Source: an uncultured Streptococcus sp.
Lineage (GTDB): Bacteria > Bacillota > Bacilli > Lactobacillales > Streptococcaceae
DNA: 19,424 nucleotides
NCBI GenBank assembly: GCA_934216185.1
Contig: CAKQBM010000017.1
Coordinates: forward strand, 1-19,424
Direction: 5' to 3'
Positions 1 through 7,097 of this stretch are shown here, one piece after another. Every line of letters starts with the position of its first letter. Position 1 is the stretch's first letter. The notes beneath the pieces are model-generated. The model was not told the origin of the DNA. It was given only the letters and a program-made list of their open reading frames with translations, and searched no databases. The translations under genes and the position numbers were made by a program.

Positions 1-96
1 CAAACCATTTTTAGAACGATTATTGATATGAGTAACACCTACCGTGGAAATTCCATGGTAGGTTTAATTTACAAAAAATATAGGGACAAAGTTTAA
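1..96 (+). CDS. 3' end of an upstream gene (partial, unidentified)
   Basis: Frame 1 is open from the first base to a TAA at 94-96 and reads as about 31 plausible residues (..TIIDMSNTYRGNSMVG.. then YKKYRDKV). Codon use looks like ordinary streptococcal coding sequence. It is too short to identify. In pneumococcus an IgA1-protease-type zinc metalloprotease gene lies just upstream of rbgA, so this could be its C-terminus, but that rests on remembered gene order and not on a motif seen here. Confidence 0.5.
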   Translation, partial: QTIFRTIIDMSNTYRGNSMVGLIYKKYRDKV

Positions 97-325
97 TATT
101 TTCTGTCAACTTTGAGTACTAAAACTTCTTAGTTTTCGTACATGTCAATTAGCGTCAATTGTAAAAATAAAAAGCATAAACATAATACATAATTTATTTT
201 ATGTTACATCTGTGTTATAAAAAACTAAAAGCCTATGCAAAAGTGCTCAAATTATGATAAAATAGACTATAAGAAAAACACTATTTATATTAATTAAATT
301 TTTATTTTATAAGGAAAAAAACTCA
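97..325 (+). promoter_or_regulatory. Intergenic region with the rbgA promoter
   Basis: This AT-rich gap holds an extended -10 (TG at 255-256, TAAAAT at 258-263) with no good -35, giving a start point near 270 and a leader of about 55 nt. The Shine-Dalgarno AAGGA at 311-315 lies 10 nt before the rbgA ATG at 326. A weak hairpin at 117-140 (AAAACT/AGTTTT core) has no T-run and is not a convincing terminator. An inverted pair ACATAA-N6-TTATGT sits at 187-204 and recurs in variant form downstream of two other genes. Confidence 0.6.
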
Positions 326-1177
326 ATGGCTACTATTCAATGGTTTCCTGGTCACATGTCTAAAGCGCGTCGACAGGTGCAGGAAAATTTAAAATTTGTT
401 GATTTTGTGACGATTTTGGTGGATGCACGCTTACCTCTATCTAGTCAAAATCCTATGTTGACAAAGATTGTTGGTGACAAACCAAAACTCTTGATTTTAA
501 ACAAGGCAGACTTGGCTGACCCAGCAATGACCAAGGAATGGCGCCAGTATTTTGAATCACAAGGAATTCAGACCCTGGCTATTAATTCTAAAGAACAAGT
601 AACTGTAAAAGTTGTAACAGACGCGGCTAAAAAGCTTATGGCTGATAAGATTGCTCGTCAAAAAGAACGTGGGATTCAGATTGAAACCTTGCGTACCATG
701 ATTATTGGGATTCCAAATGCTGGTAAATCAACTCTCATGAATCGTTTGGCTGGCAAGAAAATTGCTGTCGTCGGCAACAAACCAGGGGTTACAAAGGGAC
801 AACAGTGGCTTAAAACCAATAAAGATTTGGAAATCTTGGATACACCAGGGATTCTCTGGCCTAAGTTTGAAGATGAAACTGTTGCGCTGAAACTAGCCTT
901 GACAGGAGCTATAAAAGACCAGTTACTCCCTATGGATGAAGTAACCATTTTTGGTCTCAATTATTTCAAAGAACATTATCCAGAAAAGCTGGCTGAACGC
1001 TTCAAACAGATGCAAGTTGAAGAAGAAGCGCCCGTTATTATTATGGACATGACTCGTGCCCTCGGTTTCCGTGATGACTATGACCGTTTCTACAGTCTCT
1101 TCGTGAAGGAAGTCCGCGATGGCAAACTCGGTAACTATACCTTAGATACATTGGAAGACCTCGATGGCGACGATTAA
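326..1177 (+). CDS. rbgA: Ribosome biogenesis GTPase RbgA (YlqF)
   Basis: A 283-aa circularly permuted GTPase, close to the usual ~282 aa. The motifs run in permuted order: G4 NKAD at residues 59-62, G5-like region near INSKE (86-90), G1 GIPNAGKS at 128-135, G2 threonine in PGVTKG (about 156) and G3 DTPG at 172-175. The N-terminal WFPGHMSKA signature is also typical. RbgA acts in the cytoplasm in late assembly of the 50S ribosomal subunit, and its GTPase is stimulated by the maturing particle. The C-terminal region after about residue 185 is the RNA-binding ANTAR-like part known in the family. The last 14 bases overlap the start of rnhB, so the two are translationally coupled. The start is supported by AAGGA upstream and the family N-terminus. 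Confidence 0.97.
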   Translation: MATIQWFPGHMSKARRQVQENLKFVDFVTILVDARLPLSSQNPMLTKIVGDKPKLLILNKADLADPAMTKEWRQYFESQGIQTLAINSKEQVTVKVVTDAAKKLMADKIARQKERGIQIETLRTMIIGIPNAGKSTLMNRLAGKKIAVVGNKPGVTKGQQWLKTNKDLEILDTPGILWPKFEDETVALKLALTGAIKDQLLPMDEVTIFGLNYFKEHYPEKLAERFKQMQVEEEAPVIIMDMTRALGFRDDYDRFYSLFVKEVRDGKLGNYTLDTLEDLDGDD

Positions 1178-1943
1178 AGAAATCAAAGAACTCCTTGCTA
1201 CTGTCAAGGACCTTGATAACCCTATTTTTTTAAATCTTGAAAAGGATAATCGCTCTGGAGTTCAAAAAGAAATCAGCAAGCGTAAAAAGGCCATTCAAGC
1301 TGAATTGGATGAAAATTTGCGTTTGGAATCCATGCTTTCTTATGAAAAAGAACTTTATAAGCAAGGATTGACCTTAATTGCAGGTGTTGATGAGGTCGGC
1401 CGGGGTCCTCTTGCTGGACCTGTAGTCGCTGCAGCCGTTATTTTACCTAAAAATTGTAAGATTAAAGGTCTCAACGATAGCAAGAAAATTCCTAAAAAGA
1501 AGCATCTGGAGATTTTTAAAGCAGTTCAAGACCAAGCCTTGTCAATCGGGATTGGTATCATGGATAATAAAGTCATCGACCACGTCAATATCTATGAAGC
1601 AACCAAACTAGCCATGAAGAAAGCAATCTCTCAGCTCAGTCCGCAACCTGAGCATCTCCTGATTGATGCCATGAAACTGGATTTGCCCATTTCACAAACT
1701 TCCATCATCAAAGGAGATGCCAATTCCCTCTCGATTGCAGCAGCTTCTATAGTAGCCAAGGTGACACGTGATGAATTGATGAAGGAATACGATCAGCAGT
1801 TCCCTGGCTATGATTTCGCTGCTAATACAGGTTATGGAACAGCTAAACACCTGGAAGGACTTGAAAAACTAGGAGTTACCCCAATTCACCGAACCAGCTT
1901 TGAACCCGTTAAATCACTGGTTTCAGGAGAAAAAGAAAGTTAA
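1164..1943 (+). CDS. rnhB: Ribonuclease HII
   Basis: A 259-aa RNase HII, which cuts RNA in RNA-DNA hybrids and at single ribonucleotides in DNA. The catalytic DEDD set is visible: D76-E77 in [14 protein letters not shown]168 in LLIDAM and D185 in KGD. The [14 protein letters not shown] helix (190-203) is the standard follow-on motif. The ~70 residues before the catalytic core form the charged N-terminal extension typical of Gram-positive RnhB, a substrate-binding domain in better-studied members. The ATG at 1164 lies inside rbgA (14-base overlap), which suggests coupled translation. The ClC gene begins 16 nt after the stop, so all three are probably co-transcribed. Linkage of rbgA and rnhB is common in Firmicutes. 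Confidence 0.97.
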   Translation: MATIKEIKELLATVKDLDNPIFLNLEKDNRSGVQKEISKRKKAIQAELDENLRLESMLSYEKELYKQGLTLIAGVDEVGRGPLAGPVVAAAVILPKNCKIKGLNDSKKIPKKKHLEIFKAVQDQALSIGIGIMDNKVIDHVNIYEATKLAMKKAISQLSPQPEHLLIDAMKLDLPISQTSIIKGDANSLSIAAASIVAKVTRDELMKEYDQQFPGYDFAANTGYGTAKHLEGLEKLGVTPIHRTSFEPVKSLVSGEKES

Positions 1944-1959
1944 GTTAGAAGGAATGATT

Positions 1960-3510
1960 ATGGAGGAACAGTCAGAAACACTCAGTTCCAAGAAAGAATT
2001 TGCCTTTGCCTCAAGCACCATACTATCCCAAGTTGGACGAGGAATCATCGTTGGTCTCGTCGCAGGGCTCATCGTTGGATCCTTTCGGTTTTCAATCGAA
2101 AAAGGCTTCCACCTGATACAAGGACTTTATCAAGAACAAGCGCACCTAGTGCGCAATCTTTTTATCATTGGTCTGTTTTATTTAATAGTTTGTTGGCTCA
2201 GTGCGAAATTAACTCGATCAGAAAAAGATATCAAAGGCTCAGGAATTCCTCAGGTCGAAGCCGAATTAAAGGGATTGATGACTCTCAACTGGTGGGGAGT
2301 TCTTTGGAAAAAATATATTCTAGGAATTCTTGCTATTGCAAGTGGCCTTATGCTGGGGCGTGAAGGACCAAGTATTCAACTTGGAGCAGTCGGTGGTAAA
2401 GGAATTGCCAAATGGCTCAAATCCAGTCCAGTAGAGGAACGTTCCTTGATTGCTAGTGGAGCTGCCGCTGGTCTAGCTGCAGCCTTTAATGCACCGATTG
2501 CAGGATTTCTCTTTGTGGTAGAAGAAGTTTATCACCATTTTTCACGCTTTTTCTGGGTATCTACTCTCGCAGCTAGTCTCGTAGCAAACTTTGTTTCTCT
2601 GCTCATATTTGGCCTAACACCCGTACTGGATATGCCAGACAACATCCCACTCATGACCCTAGACCAGTATTGGATTTACCTCCTTATGGGAGTTTTTCTT
2701 GGACTATCTGGTTTTCTCTATGAGAAAGCTGTACTTAATGTTGGCAGAGTTTATGATTGGCTTGGTCAAAAAATCCATTTGGATAGAGCCTATTATCCAA
2801 TTCTGGCCTTCATTCTCATCATACCAGTCGGCATCTTCTTACCACAAATCCTTGGTGGTGGAAATCAGCTGGTTCTTTCCCTGACTAGGCAAGATTTTAG
2901 TTTCCAAGTTCTATTAGTTTACTTTTTGATTCGCTTTGTTTGGAGCATGATTAGTTATGGAAGTGGCCTTCCAGGAGGAATTTTCCTACCAATTTTGGCG
3001 CTTGGCTCCTTACTTGGAGCTCTAGTTGGTGTTATTTGTGTCAATCTTGGACTTGTCAGTCAGGAGCAATTCCCTATATTTGTCATTCTAGGAATGAGTG
3101 GCTATTTTGGAGCAATATCCAAGGCACCCTTAACTGCTATGATACTTGTAACTGAGATGGTAGGAGATATTCGCAACCTCATGCCCCTTGGATTAGTGAC
3201 CTTGGTTTCCTACATCATCATGGATTTACTTAAAGGTGCTCCAGTCTATGAGGCTATGTTGGAAAAAATGCTGCCTGAAGAAGCGTCAGATGAAGGAGAA
3301 GTCACTCTCATTGAAATCCCTGTTTCGGATAAAATAGCAGGAAAACAAGTACATGAACTCAACCTACCACATAATATCCTCATCACCACCCAAGTCCATA
3401 ATGGCAAGAGCCAAACAGTTAACGGCTCAACCAGAATGTATCTCGGAGATATGATTCACCTAGTTATTCCAAAAAGTGAAATTGGGAAAGTCAAAGATTT
3501 GTTGTTGTAG
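1960..3510 (+). CDS. ClC-family H+/Cl- exchange transporter with C-terminal TrkA-C domain
   Basis: A 516-aa multi-pass membrane protein. ClC signatures in order are GSGIPQVE (from 93), GREGP (133-137, gating glutamate E135), FNAPIAGFLFVVEE (from 176, with E188 at the position of the internal proton glutamate) and GSGLPGGIFLP. Having both glutamates predicts an H+/Cl- antiporter rather than a passive channel, and canonical GSGIP argues against the fluoride-exporting branch. The last ~70 residues, after GEVTLIEIPVSD, look like a TrkA-C (RCK-C) ligand-binding domain, a fusion known in bacterial ClCs. I chose the ATG at 1960 because GAAGGA lies 6 nt upstream. An in-frame ATG at 1900 lies inside rnhB without such a site, and one at 1954 touches the Shine-Dalgarno. 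Likely role is acid or anion homeostasis. Confidence 0.93.
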   Translation: MEEQSETLSSKKEFAFASSTILSQVGRGIIVGLVAGLIVGSFRFSIEKGFHLIQGLYQEQAHLVRNLFIIGLFYLIVCWLSAKLTRSEKDIKGSGIPQVEAELKGLMTLNWWGVLWKKYILGILAIASGLMLGREGPSIQLGAVGGKGIAKWLKSSPVEERSLIASGAAAGLAAAFNAPIAGFLFVVEEVYHHFSRFFWVSTLAASLVANFVSLLIFGLTPVLDMPDNIPLMTLDQYWIYLLMGVFLGLSGFLYEKAVLNVGRVYDWLGQKIHLDRAYYPILAFILIIPVGIFLPQILGGGNQLVLSLTRQDFSFQVLLVYFLIRFVWSMISYGSGLPGGIFLPILALGSLLGALVGVICVNLGLVSQEQFPIFVILGMSGYFGAISKAPLTAMILVTEMVGDIRNLMPLGLVTLVSYIIMDLLKGAPVYEAMLEKMLPEEASDEGEVTLIEIPVSDKIAGKQVHELNLPHNILITTQVHNGKSQTVNGSTRMYLGDMIHLVIPKSEIGKVKDLLL

Positions 3511-3515
3511 AGGTT

Positions 3516-3539
3516 ATTTACATAATATATTATGTAAAT
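3516..3539. repeat. Perfect 24-bp AT-rich palindrome
   Basis: The 24 bases read the same on both strands (core ACATAATATATTATGT at 3520-3535). The palindrome begins 5 nt after the ClC stop codon and precedes the intrinsic terminator. A near-identical inverted repeat follows xerS at 5481-5508, and a related pair lies at 187-204. It could form an RNA hairpin in the 3' UTR or be a protein-binding site. Function unknown. Confidence 0.8.
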
Positions 3540-3561
3540 ATCTAGCTTAATTTATTTAAAA

Positions 3562-3595
3562 AACCGATTCTCAGAAAGGAGATCGGTTATTTTTT
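3562..3595 (+). terminator. Intrinsic terminator of the rbgA-rnhB-ClC cluster
   Basis: Stem arms AACCGAT...CTC and GAG.ATCGGTT (3562-3572 and 3579-3588) surround a short AGAAAG loop. A run of six T follows at 3590-3595. This is the only good terminator after rbgA, consistent with a three-gene transcript. Confidence 0.85.
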
Positions 3596-3602
3596 GCAGC
3601 TA

Positions 3603-3707
3603 ATACTCTTCGAAAATCAAATTCAAACCACGTCAACGTCGCCTTGCCGTACTCAAGTACAGCCTGCGGCTAGTTTCCTAGTTTGCTCTTTGATTTTCAT
3701 TGAGTAT
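3603..3707 (+). repeat. BOX element, boxA-boxC form without boxB
   Basis: The 105-bp block starts ATACTCTTCGAAAATC and contains the boxA core CGTCAACGTCGCCTTGCCGT, the complement of the well-known BOX-PCR primer region with one difference. It ends with the boxC signature CTTTGATTTTCATTGAGTAT. No boxB repeat is present; boxA joins boxC through a short palindrome (GTACTCAAGTAC). BOX elements are short non-coding repeats spread through pneumococcus and close relatives, thought to be mobilised in trans and able to affect expression of neighbours. The ends are mutually inverted (ATACTC / GAGTAT). Confidence 0.9.
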
Positions 3708-3735
3708 AAGATATTTCATATACAAATAATTGTAA

Positions 3736-3764
3736 TTGAACTTTGGTAAAAATAAGACTATAAT
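3736..3764 (+). promoter_or_regulatory. Promoter of the small membrane-protein ORF
   Basis: TTGAAC at 3736-3741 and TATAAT at 3759-3764 are separated by exactly 17 bp. Transcription would start near 3771. This shows that a TTG codon at 3736, which opens the longest reading frame here, is really the -35 box and cannot be the start codon. Confidence 0.75.
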
Positions 3765-3837
3765 TAAGTTAGAAATGATAAAGTATAAAGCTAGAAAGGA
3801 GTTTACTGTATCAAATCTGTACAGTAAGATTAAAATC

Positions 3838-4029
3838 ATGAAAAAGAAAACGAAAGCAATTATACAATGCATTTTGTATCTCATAGCTCCTTATATAGCT
3901 CTTCAGTTATGTATAATGAACAGAAGTTTAGTGGGTGAGATTTTTATTATTTTCCTTATTCTGTTGACTATTTCATTCTGGTTTAGTATTTGGAAACTAG
4001 AAAAAGCACTAGCTAATGATTCACAATAG
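3838..4029 (+). CDS. Small two-helix membrane protein, unknown function
   Basis: Not recognised. From the ATG at 3838 it is 63 aa: a lysine-rich start (MKKKTKA), a hydrophobic segment at about 8-26, a short MNRS link, a second hydrophobic segment at about 32-52, then a charged tail. This pattern suits a small integral membrane protein. The start is uncertain. A strong Shine-Dalgarno (AAAGGAG, 3795-3801) lies 37 nt upstream, separated from the ATG by a 7-bp hairpin (TACTGTA at 3804-3810, TACAGTA at 3820-3826), while the ATG itself has only a weak site. In-frame ATG 3775 is possible but lies upstream of the strong Shine-Dalgarno. The ORF has its own promoter and terminator, which favours a real gene, possibly mutated at its start. 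Confidence 0.45.
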   Translation: MKKKTKAIIQCILYLIAPYIALQLCIMNRSLVGEIFIIFLILLTISFWFSIWKLEKALANDSQ

Positions 4030-4119
4030 AAACTGCAAAGATTTAGATCCGTAAAACTAAAAGTTTATGTACAATTGAATTAACTAAACTTAAACCATTG
4101 ATAAAACTGAATTAGAAGC

Positions 4120-4156
4120 ATAAAGTACATTTTACAATCAATGTACTTTATTTTTT
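4120..4156 (+). terminator. Intrinsic terminator after the small membrane-protein ORF
   Basis: A perfect 12-bp stem (ATAAAGTACATT and AATGTACTTTAT) encloses an 8-nt loop and is followed by T-rich sequence at 4151-4156. The left arm sequence ATAAAGTACATTTT recurs as a direct repeat at 4252-4265 without a partner arm. Confidence 0.8.
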
Positions 4157-4328
4157 ATGTAAATTGTCTTAGTTACTTCCTAAAAAATATTTTATTTTAA
4201 AAAATAAATTTTGGATTATATACAATTGTAAAATTTCCAGTTTTCACTTTAATAAAGTACATTTTTAGCTATATTTGTTTAAAAAAATTTTTTAGTTATT
4301 TCGTTTCTTTTTAAAAAGCTCTATAACT
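4157..4328. other. Very AT-rich gene-free stretch before dif
   Basis: About 170 bases of extremely AT-rich DNA with homopolymer runs and no coding potential in any frame. It includes the orphan repeat ATAAAGTACATTTT at 4252-4265. It leads directly into the dif site. I see no gene or RNA signal in it. Confidence 0.6.
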
Positions 4329-4361
4329 TCTTTCCGAAAAACTATAATTTTCTTGAAAAAT
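4329..4361 (+). other. difSL-like chromosome dimer resolution site
   Basis: The sequence has a left arm TTTCCGAAAA (4331-4340), a central ACTATAA and a right arm TTTTCTTGAAAAA, matching my memory of difSL, the XerS target of streptococci and lactococci. It lies about 50 bp upstream of xerS, which is where difSL is known to sit in these genomes. XerS alone resolves chromosome dimers at this site during division. Gene orientation also flips around this point. The exact boundaries are approximate. Confidence 0.9.
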
Positions 4362-4381
4362 ATATAAACCTATGCTATACT
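4353..4381 (+). promoter_or_regulatory. xerS promoter overlapping dif
   Basis: TTGAAA at 4353-4358 is the -35 and TATACT at 4376-4381, with an upstream TGC, is an extended -10. Spacing is 17 bp. The -35 hexamer lies inside the right arm of the dif site, so XerS bound to dif should compete with RNA polymerase. Confidence 0.75.
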
Positions 4382-4410
4382 ACTAGTAGACTTATATATG
4401 GAGAAAATAG

Positions 4411-5481
4411 ATGAAACGCGAGATTTTACTAGAACGAATCGACAAACTAAAACAAATCATGCCCTGGTATGTTCTGGAATACTACCAATCTAAGCTTGCT
4501 GTACCTTACAGTTTTACAACCTTGTACGAATACCTCAAGGAATACGATCGATTTTTTAGCTGGGTTTTAGAGTCTGGTATTTCAAACGCCGATAAAATAT
4601 CTGATATTTCTTTATCTGTCTTGGAAAATATGTCTAAGAAAGATATGGAGGCTTTTATCCTTTATCTTAGAGAACGTCCTTTGCTGAATGCCAATACAAG
4701 CAAACAAGGTGTTTCTCAGACAACCATCAATCGGACTTTGTCAGCACTTTCTAGTCTTTACAAGTATCTGACTGAGGAGGTTGAAAACGACCAGGGAGAA
4801 CCTTATTTCTATCGTAATGTAATGAAGAAAGTTTCAACTAAGAAAAAGAAAGAAACACTTGCTGCCAGAGCTGAAAACATCAAGCAAAAACTCTTTTTAG
4901 GTGATGAAACAGAAGGTTTTCTAACTTATATTGACCAAGAGTACCCACAACAGCTCTCTAATCGCGCTCTCTCATCATTCAACAAAAATAAAGAACGTGA
5001 TTTGGCCATTATTGCCCTTCTATTGGCGTCTGGTGTCCGCTTATCTGAAGCTGTTAATCTGAATATAAGGGATCTCAATCTAAAAATGATGGTTATCGAT
5101 GTCACTCGAAAAGGGGGCAAACGTGACTCGGTCAATGTCGCTGCCTTTGCAAAACCTTATCTAGAGAATTATCTAGCCATTCGTAATCAACGCTATAAGA
5201 CAGAAAAAACAGATTCAGCTCTTTTTTTGACACTCTACAGAGGTGTTCCTAATCGTATCGATGCTTCCAGTGTGGAAAAGATGGTTGCTAAGTACTCTGA
5301 GGACTTCAAAGTCCGTGTAACTCCCCATAAACTACGACATACCCTAGCAACTAGGCTCTATGATGCTACTAAATCGCAAGTTTTGGTCAGCCACCAGCTA
5401 GGACATGCCAGCACACAAGTCACTGATCTCTATACCCATATCGTCAATGATGAACAAAAGAATGCCTTGGATAGTTTATAA
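4411..5481 (+). CDS. xerS: Tyrosine recombinase XerS
   Basis: A 356-aa tyrosine recombinase, the usual length for the single-protein Xer system of streptococci, longer than XerC/XerD (~300 aa). An N-terminal core-binding domain (~1-170) precedes a catalytic domain with the full set R210 (ASGVRLSE), K234 (TRKGGKR), H306 and R309 (HKLRH), H332 (LGHAS) and nucleophile Y341 (DLYTHI). It resolves chromosome dimers at the adjacent dif, under FtsK control in studied species. The start is preceded by GGAGA at 4400-4404. It points rightward while the following genes point leftward. Its promoter overlaps dif, which suggests autoregulation (inference). Phage integrase is an unlikely alternative given the dif context. 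Confidence 0.97.
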   Translation: MKREILLERIDKLKQIMPWYVLEYYQSKLAVPYSFTTLYEYLKEYDRFFSWVLESGISNADKISDISLSVLENMSKKDMEAFILYLRERPLLNANTSKQGVSQTTINRTLSALSSLYKYLTEEVENDQGEPYFYRNVMKKVSTKKKKETLAARAENIKQKLFLGDETEGFLTYIDQEYPQQLSNRALSSFNKNKERDLAIIALLLASGVRLSEAVNLNIRDLNLKMMVIDVTRKGGKRDSVNVAAFAKPYLENYLAIRNQRYKTEKTDSALFLTLYRGVPNRIDASSVEKMVAKYSEDFKVRVTPHKLRHTLATRLYDATKSQVLVSHQLGHASTQVTDLYTHIVNDEQKNALDSL

Positions 5482-5508
5482 TTTTACGTAATATAACTTA
5501 TGTAAAAT
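5481..5508. repeat. Inverted repeat directly after xerS
   Basis: Arms ATTTTACGTAA and TTATGTAAAAT (one G/T mismatch) flank 6 nt. The repeat begins on the last base of the xerS stop codon. It resembles the perfect palindrome after the ClC gene: both contain TTTAC(A/G)TAA facing TTATGTAAA. Confidence 0.75.
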
Positions 5509-5514
5509 ATATAT

Positions 5515-5558
5515 AAAGAAAAGAAGCTGCTAAAAATAAGCAACTTCTTTTCTTTATA
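5515..5558 (+). terminator. Terminator-like hairpin after xerS
   Basis: A 12-bp stem AAAGAAAAGAAG / CTTCTTTTCTTT extends inward by TGCT/AGCA across one mismatch. The T-rich right arm and A-rich left arm could work in both directions, ending xerS and the convergent MATE transcript. Confidence 0.65.
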
Positions 5559-5703
5559 TCTGATACCAGTAAAGTAGCGTGGAATATCAATTGTTTCTAT
5601 ATTTTTGAAATTCTCATTTGCCTACTACTAATTTAACTATAGCAAAAATAATGCAGATAAGGCAGATAAGGAAGGATATTTTTGCTTGTAGAAATTCTAA
5701 AAA
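5559..5703. other. Convergent intergenic spacer with a post-stop open frame
   Basis: No independent gene with a start codon and ribosome site is visible. On the minus strand the MATE frame stays open for 29 codons past its TGA, up to a TGA at 5614-5616, and encodes a very hydrophobic stretch (core SFLICLICIIFAIVKLVVGK). There is also a direct repeat GCAGATAAG at 5653-5669. Confidence 0.4.
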
Positions 5704-7056
5704 TCAAGCTTTTCTGGATTCAAATCTCTTCATAATCACAGTTAGACGCCATCGGTAGAGAGCCCCACTCACGATCAGACTAATAATCAAACCAATCCAG
5801 TAAGAATAAGCTCCAAAATCTGTTAGGGAATCAAATACCATAGCAACTGGGATTGCTACGCCCCAATAACCAACCAAACCAAGGTAAAAAGGAATAACTG
5901 TATCCTTATAACCCCGTAAAATTCCCTGAAGCGGTGCCGCAAAGGTATCTGCTAACTGGAAGAAAAGGCTGTAAGTCAAAAAACGCGCTGTCAAATCGAT
6001 AAATTCTGGGTCATTACCATAAAGACTAGCCACACTTCCCCGAAAAATGTAAAGGAAGGATAAGGTGAAGGCCGCAAAAATGAGGGCTGTCCATCTTCCT
6101 AGACCAATATAGGTTTTCGCATCATCAAATCGCTTGGCTCCCACTTCATAGGAAACGACAATAGCCATAGCCGATGAGATACTCATAGGGAAAGCATACA
6201 TGAGAGATGAAAAATTCATGGCTGACTGGTGACTAGCAATAATCAAGGACGAAAACTTGGCCATAATCAAGCCAACCACGGAAAAGATAGCTACTTCCGC
6301 AAAGACAGTTCCCCCAATAGGCAGACCTAAACGAACTCCTTCCTTGATTTTATCCATATTAAGCGGAATTCGTTTCTCAAGATGTAGAGCCTTGAGCTTT
6401 TCCTGTTTAAATAAAACCAGAACAGAAATCCCCAGCAAGACCCAGTAAGCCAAAGAAGTTCCTAAACCAGCCCCAGCACCTCCCAGTTCTGGAACACCAA
6501 AGGCCCCGTAAATCAAGAGATAGTTAAATCCACTATTGAGAGGAAGTAACAAAAGCATGAGGTACATGGACAGTTTGGTCAACCCTAGAGAATCCAGCAA
6601 GGAGCGAATGACACTAAAAAGCAATAAGGGGATAATTCCGATAGATAAAAACCAGAGATAGCGAACCGCTACTGCTGCCACTGGTGCTTCTAGTCCGATA
6701 TGATTCAAGATTAGTGGTGCCAAGAAAAGTACCATCCCCAGCAAGACCACGGATAGGCACAAGGCCAGATAGATGAACTGGTAAAAATCAGACGCAACCT
6801 CTTCCTTTTTGCCTCGACCAAGATGGTGACCAATGATAGGCACCAGGGCTGACACAATCCCTGTCAGGAATGTAAAGAAAGGATTCCAGATACTGGTTGC
6901 CATAGACACACCAGCCAAGTCCATGGTATTGTATTGACCTGTCATAGTTGTATCAACAAAGGATGCAGAATAATTGGCAAATTGATAAATCAGGATAGGG
7001 AAAAATATCTTTAAAAATAAGATAAATTTGTCTTTAAAATGATGGGTTTGATACAT
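5704..7056 (-). CDS. MATE-family efflux transporter
   Basis: A 450-aa integral membrane protein of typical MATE length with about 12 hydrophobic segments in two halves. MATE-like features include the N-terminal region QFANYSASFVDTTMTG, where a conserved aspartate follows the first helix, PIIGHHLGRG in the loop after helix 2, and AMAIVVSYEVGAKR in the second half. These carriers export cationic drugs, dyes or metabolites using Na+ or H+ gradients; the substrate here cannot be read. It is the last gene of a leftward ung-mutX-pyrC-MATE cluster (41 nt behind pyrC, no terminator seen). The start follows a weak AGAGAG site. It is not the DinF of the recA locus, judging by context. Confidence 0.9.
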   Translation of the reverse strand: MYQTHHFKDKFILFLKIFFPILIYQFANYSASFVDTTMTGQYNTMDLAGVSMATSIWNPFFTFLTGIVSALVPIIGHHLGRGKKEEVASDFYQFIYLALCLSVVLLGMVLFLAPLILNHIGLEAPVAAVAVRYLWFLSIGIIPLLLFSVIRSLLDSLGLTKLSMYLMLLLLPLNSGFNYLLIYGAFGVPELGGAGAGLGTSLAYWVLLGISVLVLFKQEKLKALHLEKRIPLNMDKIKEGVRLGLPIGGTVFAEVAIFSVVGLIMAKFSSLIIASHQSAMNFSSLMYAFPMSISSAMAIVVSYEVGAKRFDDAKTYIGLGRWTALIFAAFTLSFLYIFRGSVASLYGNDPEFIDLTARFLTYSLFFQLADTFAAPLQGILRGYKDTVIPFYLGLVGYWGVAIPVAMVFDSLTDFGAYSYWIGLIISLIVSGALYRWRLTVIMKRFESRKA

Positions 7057-7097
7057 ATAGTCTCTCTATTTTTCTAGTTTACAGAGCAGACTTCTAC

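Noticed and set aside
37..63. 13-bp hairpin (ACCTACCGTGGAA / TTCCATGGTAGGT) as a terminator
   Set aside because: It lies within an open coding frame that ends only at 96, has a one-base centre and no good T-run after it. It is more likely a chance palindrome in coding sequence.
3678..3884. Minus-strand 68-codon hydrophobic ORF
   Set aside because: It is antisense to the promoter-equipped small membrane ORF and runs into the BOX element; AT-rich membrane-like composition appears on both strands.
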